Of a stretch of DNA of 6,305 bases, positions 4,845 to 6,305 are shown one piece after another (the stretch's first letter is position 1; every line of letters starts with the position of its first letter). The position numbers and the translations under genes were made by a program. Under the pieces are notes generated by a model. The model did not search any database and had not been told where the DNA came from. It worked only from the letters and a program-made list of their open reading frames with translations. Source of the DNA: Acidaminococcaceae bacterium UBA2453 (GTDB lineage Bacteria; Bacillota; Negativicutes; Acidaminococcales; Acidaminococcaceae); contig DDQB01000007.1 of the NCBI GenBank assembly GCA_002342505.1, positions 262 to 6,566 of the forward strand, written 5' to 3'.

Positions 4845-4861
4845 GTAGTCGCTGAGACTAC
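4845..4861 (+). other. Leader hairpin of the tRNA precursor
   Basis: GTAGTC (4845-4850) pairs perfectly with GACTAC (4856-4861) around the 5-nt loop GCTGA. It sits at the predicted transcript start, 8 nt before the first tRNA. It could cap the 5' end of the precursor or guide RNase P/RNase III processing. It is too short and lacks a T tract for termination. Confidence 0.5.
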
Positions 4862-4869
4862 AAGCTAAT

Positions 4870-4944
<75 letters not shown>

Positions 4945-4947
4945 TGT

Positions 4948-5022
4948 GGCCGGTTGGTCAAGCGGTTAAGACACCGCCCTTTCACGGCGGTATCAGCGGT
5001 TCGAATCCGCTACCGGTCACCA
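4948..5022 (+). tRNA. tRNA-Glu (anticodon TTC)
   Basis: This 75-nt cloverleaf has acceptor GGCCGGT pairing with ACCGGTC (one G-T), D stem GTC with GAC, anticodon stem CCGCC with GGCGG and T stem AGCGG with CCGCT around TTCGAAT. The loop CTTTCAC places TTC at 4981-4983. CCA is encoded (5020-5022). The next 9 nt are TA followed by seven T, then tRNA-Val begins. Confidence 0.96.
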
Positions 5023-5031
5023 TATTTTTTT

Positions 5032-5107
5032 GGGCGCTTAGCTCAGCTGGGAGAGCGTCTGCCTTACAAGCAGAATGTCAGCGGTTCGATCCCGTTAGCG
5101 CCCACCA
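5032..5107 (+). tRNA. tRNA-Val (anticodon TAC)
   Basis: This 76-nt cloverleaf has acceptor GGGCGCT with AGCGCCC, D stem GCTC with GAGC, anticodon stem TCTGC with GCAGA and T stem AGCGG with CCGTT (one G-T) around TTCGATC. The loop CTTACAA places TAC at 5065-5067. CCA is encoded (5105-5107). It is the last gene of the cluster, and a terminator begins 21 nt downstream. Confidence 0.97.
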
Positions 5108-5127
5108 ATTTAAGAGAAAAAGAACTG

Positions 5128-5151
5128 GACAGGAAAATCCTGTCTTTTTTT
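5128..5151 (+). terminator. Intrinsic terminator of the tRNA operon
   Basis: GACAGGA (5128-5134) pairs with TCCTGTC (5138-5144) around an AAA loop and is followed by seven T (5145-5151) and then ATTTT. It closes the Asn-Glu-Val transcript. Confidence 0.92.
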
Positions 5152-5251
5152 ATTTTATGAGACAGAATCAGTTTTGAAGGACGAACATTCCGCATGCTTC
5201 CCTTTTAAAAGAAAGGAACTGTAAAATAGTGAACAGGAAGAGGCGGCATAT

Positions 5252-5271
5252 ATTGTATACATGACAATGTA
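5252..5271. promoter_or_regulatory. Overlapping inverted repeats upstream of the DUF3298 gene promoter
   Basis: ATTGT (5252-5256) and ACAAT (5264-5268) form a 5-7-5 inverted repeat. TACAT (5258-5262) and ATGTA (5267-5271) form an interleaved 5-4-5 repeat. The site abuts the position where a -35 box should lie for the TATAAT at 5296, and that -35 region is poor. This is a reasonable place for an activator or repressor, but no regulator is identified. Confidence 0.3.
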
Positions 5272-5292
5272 ATTTTAATTTTTTAAATACTG

Positions 5293-5301
5293 TGCTATAA
5301 T
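5293..5301 (+). promoter_or_regulatory. Extended -10 promoter of the DUF3298-type gene
   Basis: TGCTATAAT (5293-5301), within TGTGCTATAAT, is a perfect extended -10 element. The -35 region at the right spacing is only T- and A-rich (TTTTAA, 5273-5278), so recognition depends on the extension. Transcription would start near 5308, giving a leader of about 58 nt. The stretch between the tRNA terminator and this element contains no credible gene. Confidence 0.68.
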
Positions 5302-5365
5302 TTAATGCATAAATAGCTTTTAAATGCACGAAAACAATAATCAATAATTTGAAAGGAAATTTGCC

Positions 5366-6202
5366 ATGCTGTCTGTAAAACGTATAACAACTATTTTAGC
5401 TTTTGTAACAATGCTGTTGCTCTTAACCGTGACCTGTATGGCAGCCTCTCCGTCTGCCAAAGCAGATTCGGAAGAGAAGCATGAGCTGCCTGTAAAAGAG
5501 TATCGGACGAAAGCCGGTGTCGTCAATGTGGCTGTGCCGTATCTTTCCGGCGCTGCCGGCGGAAAATCGGTTGATGATAAAGTGAACCAGGCTGTGTTTG
5601 ATTATGTCAATGCTATGATGAAGCAGATTCTTTCGACGCAGGAAGCGGAAGCTTTTGATAAGGAAAAAGGCGGCGCGGCTGCCGATGATATGATCCGTTA
5701 CAATTCAGAACTGGCGAAATATACGAACAAGATGATTGCAAACCGGAACGATACGGGAAAGGTTACCGCGTCCTGGTATGTGCGCAACGACTATGAAGTA
5801 AAAGCGGCACGCAAAGGATTCTATTCCGTTATCCTAAAAACAAAAACCTATACCGGCGGACCTGGCGATGTGATTACCTGGCAAGCCATGAACTTTGACC
5901 TGAAAGACGGCAGCTTGCTGGAATTAAAAGATCTGTTTGAAGGCGGCGCAGATTATGCGACGCGGCTGCAGACGCTGATCGGGTATCAGCAGATGGGCCG
6001 CGCCCGGCTGCAGCATGTTATTAAAGGAAAAGAGCTGAAAAAACCTTCGCCGGTTGAGATCAGTGGCGAAGAAGATTTTTATGTAGATGATCATTATAAT
6101 TTGGGCATTATCCTGAAGTCAGGAAAAGAGGGGAGTACTTCTGTCGATATGCAGGTGTTTGATATTTCCCTGAATGATTTTGCGGATCTGATCAAGCTGT
6201 AA
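5366..6202 (+). CDS. Exported DUF4163/DUF3298 domain protein (RsiV/PdaC N-terminal-like)
   Basis: This 278-aa exported protein begins with a signal peptide: KR at 5-6, a hydrophobic core ILAFVTMLLLLTVT (10-23) and likely cleavage near CMAA (24-27), or later after AKA (31-33). The mature N-terminal part (about 40-130, starting LPVKEYRTKAGVVNVAVPYL) resembles the DUF4163 module. Residues about 165-275 carry the DUF3298 pattern: KTYTGGPGDVITWQAMNFDL, then LLELKDLFEGGADY, then a helix and a final EEDFYV strand region. These modules occur in the extracellular part of anti-sigma factor RsiV and in front of the PdaC deacetylase domain. Here no catalytic or sigma-binding domain is attached, so the protein is a stand-alone module of unknown function in the envelope. 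AAAGGA (5352-5357) lies 8 nt before the ATG. No strong terminator follows, so the next gene may be co-transcribed. Confidence 0.8.
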   Translation: MLSVKRITTILAFVTMLLLLTVTCMAASPSAKADSEEKHELPVKEYRTKAGVVNVAVPYLSGAAGGKSVDDKVNQAVFDYVNAMMKQILSTQEAEAFDKEKGGAAADDMIRYNSELAKYTNKMIANRNDTGKVTASWYVRNDYEVKAARKGFYSVILKTKTYTGGPGDVITWQAMNFDLKDGSLLELKDLFEGGADYATRLQTLIGYQQMGRARLQHVIKGKELKKPSPVEISGEEDFYVDDHYNLGIILKSGKEGSTSVDMQVFDISLNDFADLIKL

Positions 6203-6284
6203 TTGCAAACATTGATTTTGCTTCAGGAATCGTTTGTTAACAGCCGGGGCTTTTGATTTATGGTTTACAAAGGAGTGGATTCCA

Positions 6285-6305
6285 TTGGATAAAGAAGCGT
6301 TGAAA
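6285..6305 (+). CDS. Start of an unidentified gene (first seven codons, TTG start)
   Basis: AAAGGAG (6269-6275) is a strong ribosome binding site followed 9 nt later by TTG (6285), opening a frame MDKEALK that stays open to the window's end. Other nearby starts fail: GTG 6275 and ATT 6284 both run into the TAA at 6290-6292. Seven residues are too few to identify a family. It lies 82 bp after the DUF3298-type gene on the same strand with no convincing terminator between them. Only a bulged CAAAC/GTTTG hairpin (6207-6235) is visible there. Confidence 0.5.

Noticed and set aside
5229..5264. GTG-started 11-codon peptide after GAAAGGA in the tRNA/DUF3298 intergenic region
   Set aside because: The spacing is too long (about 12 nt), the frame is tiny, and it precedes the mapped-by-sequence promoter at 5293.
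6241..6260. Terminator at AGCCGGGGCTTTTG before the last gene
   Set aside because: Only three base pairs can form with an allowable loop, so it is not a credible terminator.

Overview
The window looks like ordinary chromosome from an obligately anaerobic Bacillota-type bacterium, and most plausibly a Negativicutes member (Veillonella/Megasphaera/Dialister-like). This rests on a superoxide reductase of the desulfoferrodoxin family, strong AAGGAGG-type ribosome binding sites, TRTG-extended -10 promoters, CCA encoded in every tRNA gene, intermediate GC content, and two exported proteins typical of diderm Firmicutes. The placement is an inference from gene style, not from a database match.

Layout from left to right. 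The last 16 codons of a cold-shock protein gene (1-51) are followed by a clean intrinsic terminator (95-128). A GC-rich, hairpin-forming leader of about 130 nt then precedes a secreted or lipid-anchored class 3 lipase (265-1773) that carries a lysine/glutamate-rich insertion and an unassigned C-terminal domain. A promoter near 1845-1874 drives a desulfoferrodoxin/superoxide reductase (1926-2306) that lacks one of the four cysteines of its desulforedoxin iron site. This gene converges on an ABC-F ATPase gene on the minus strand (2461-4017). The space between them holds a 22-bp bidirectional terminator stem and a perfect 28-bp, almost pure A+T palindrome that begins at the ABC-F stop codon.

The ABC-F gene and a YhcH/YjgK/YiaL-family gene (4205-4672) are divergently transcribed from a 187-bp region rich in short palindromes. 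Two tandem promoters 99 bp apart (-10 boxes at 4733 and 4832) then lead into a three-gene tRNA cluster (Asn-GTT, Glu-TTC, Val-TAC) closed by an intrinsic terminator. An extended -10 promoter next serves an exported DUF4163/DUF3298-type protein (5366-6202). The final 21 bases look like the first seven codons of another gene with a TTG start.

The genes do not form one pathway. They are housekeeping, stress-defence (superoxide reductase, cold shock), translation (ABC-F, tRNAs) and envelope genes in mostly single-gene transcription units, each with its own promoter or terminator. I found no mobile element, CRISPR array, toxin-antitoxin pair or phage gene. The features most worth a second look are the structured lipase leader, the 28-bp palindrome, the altered desulforedoxin site and the lipase architecture.
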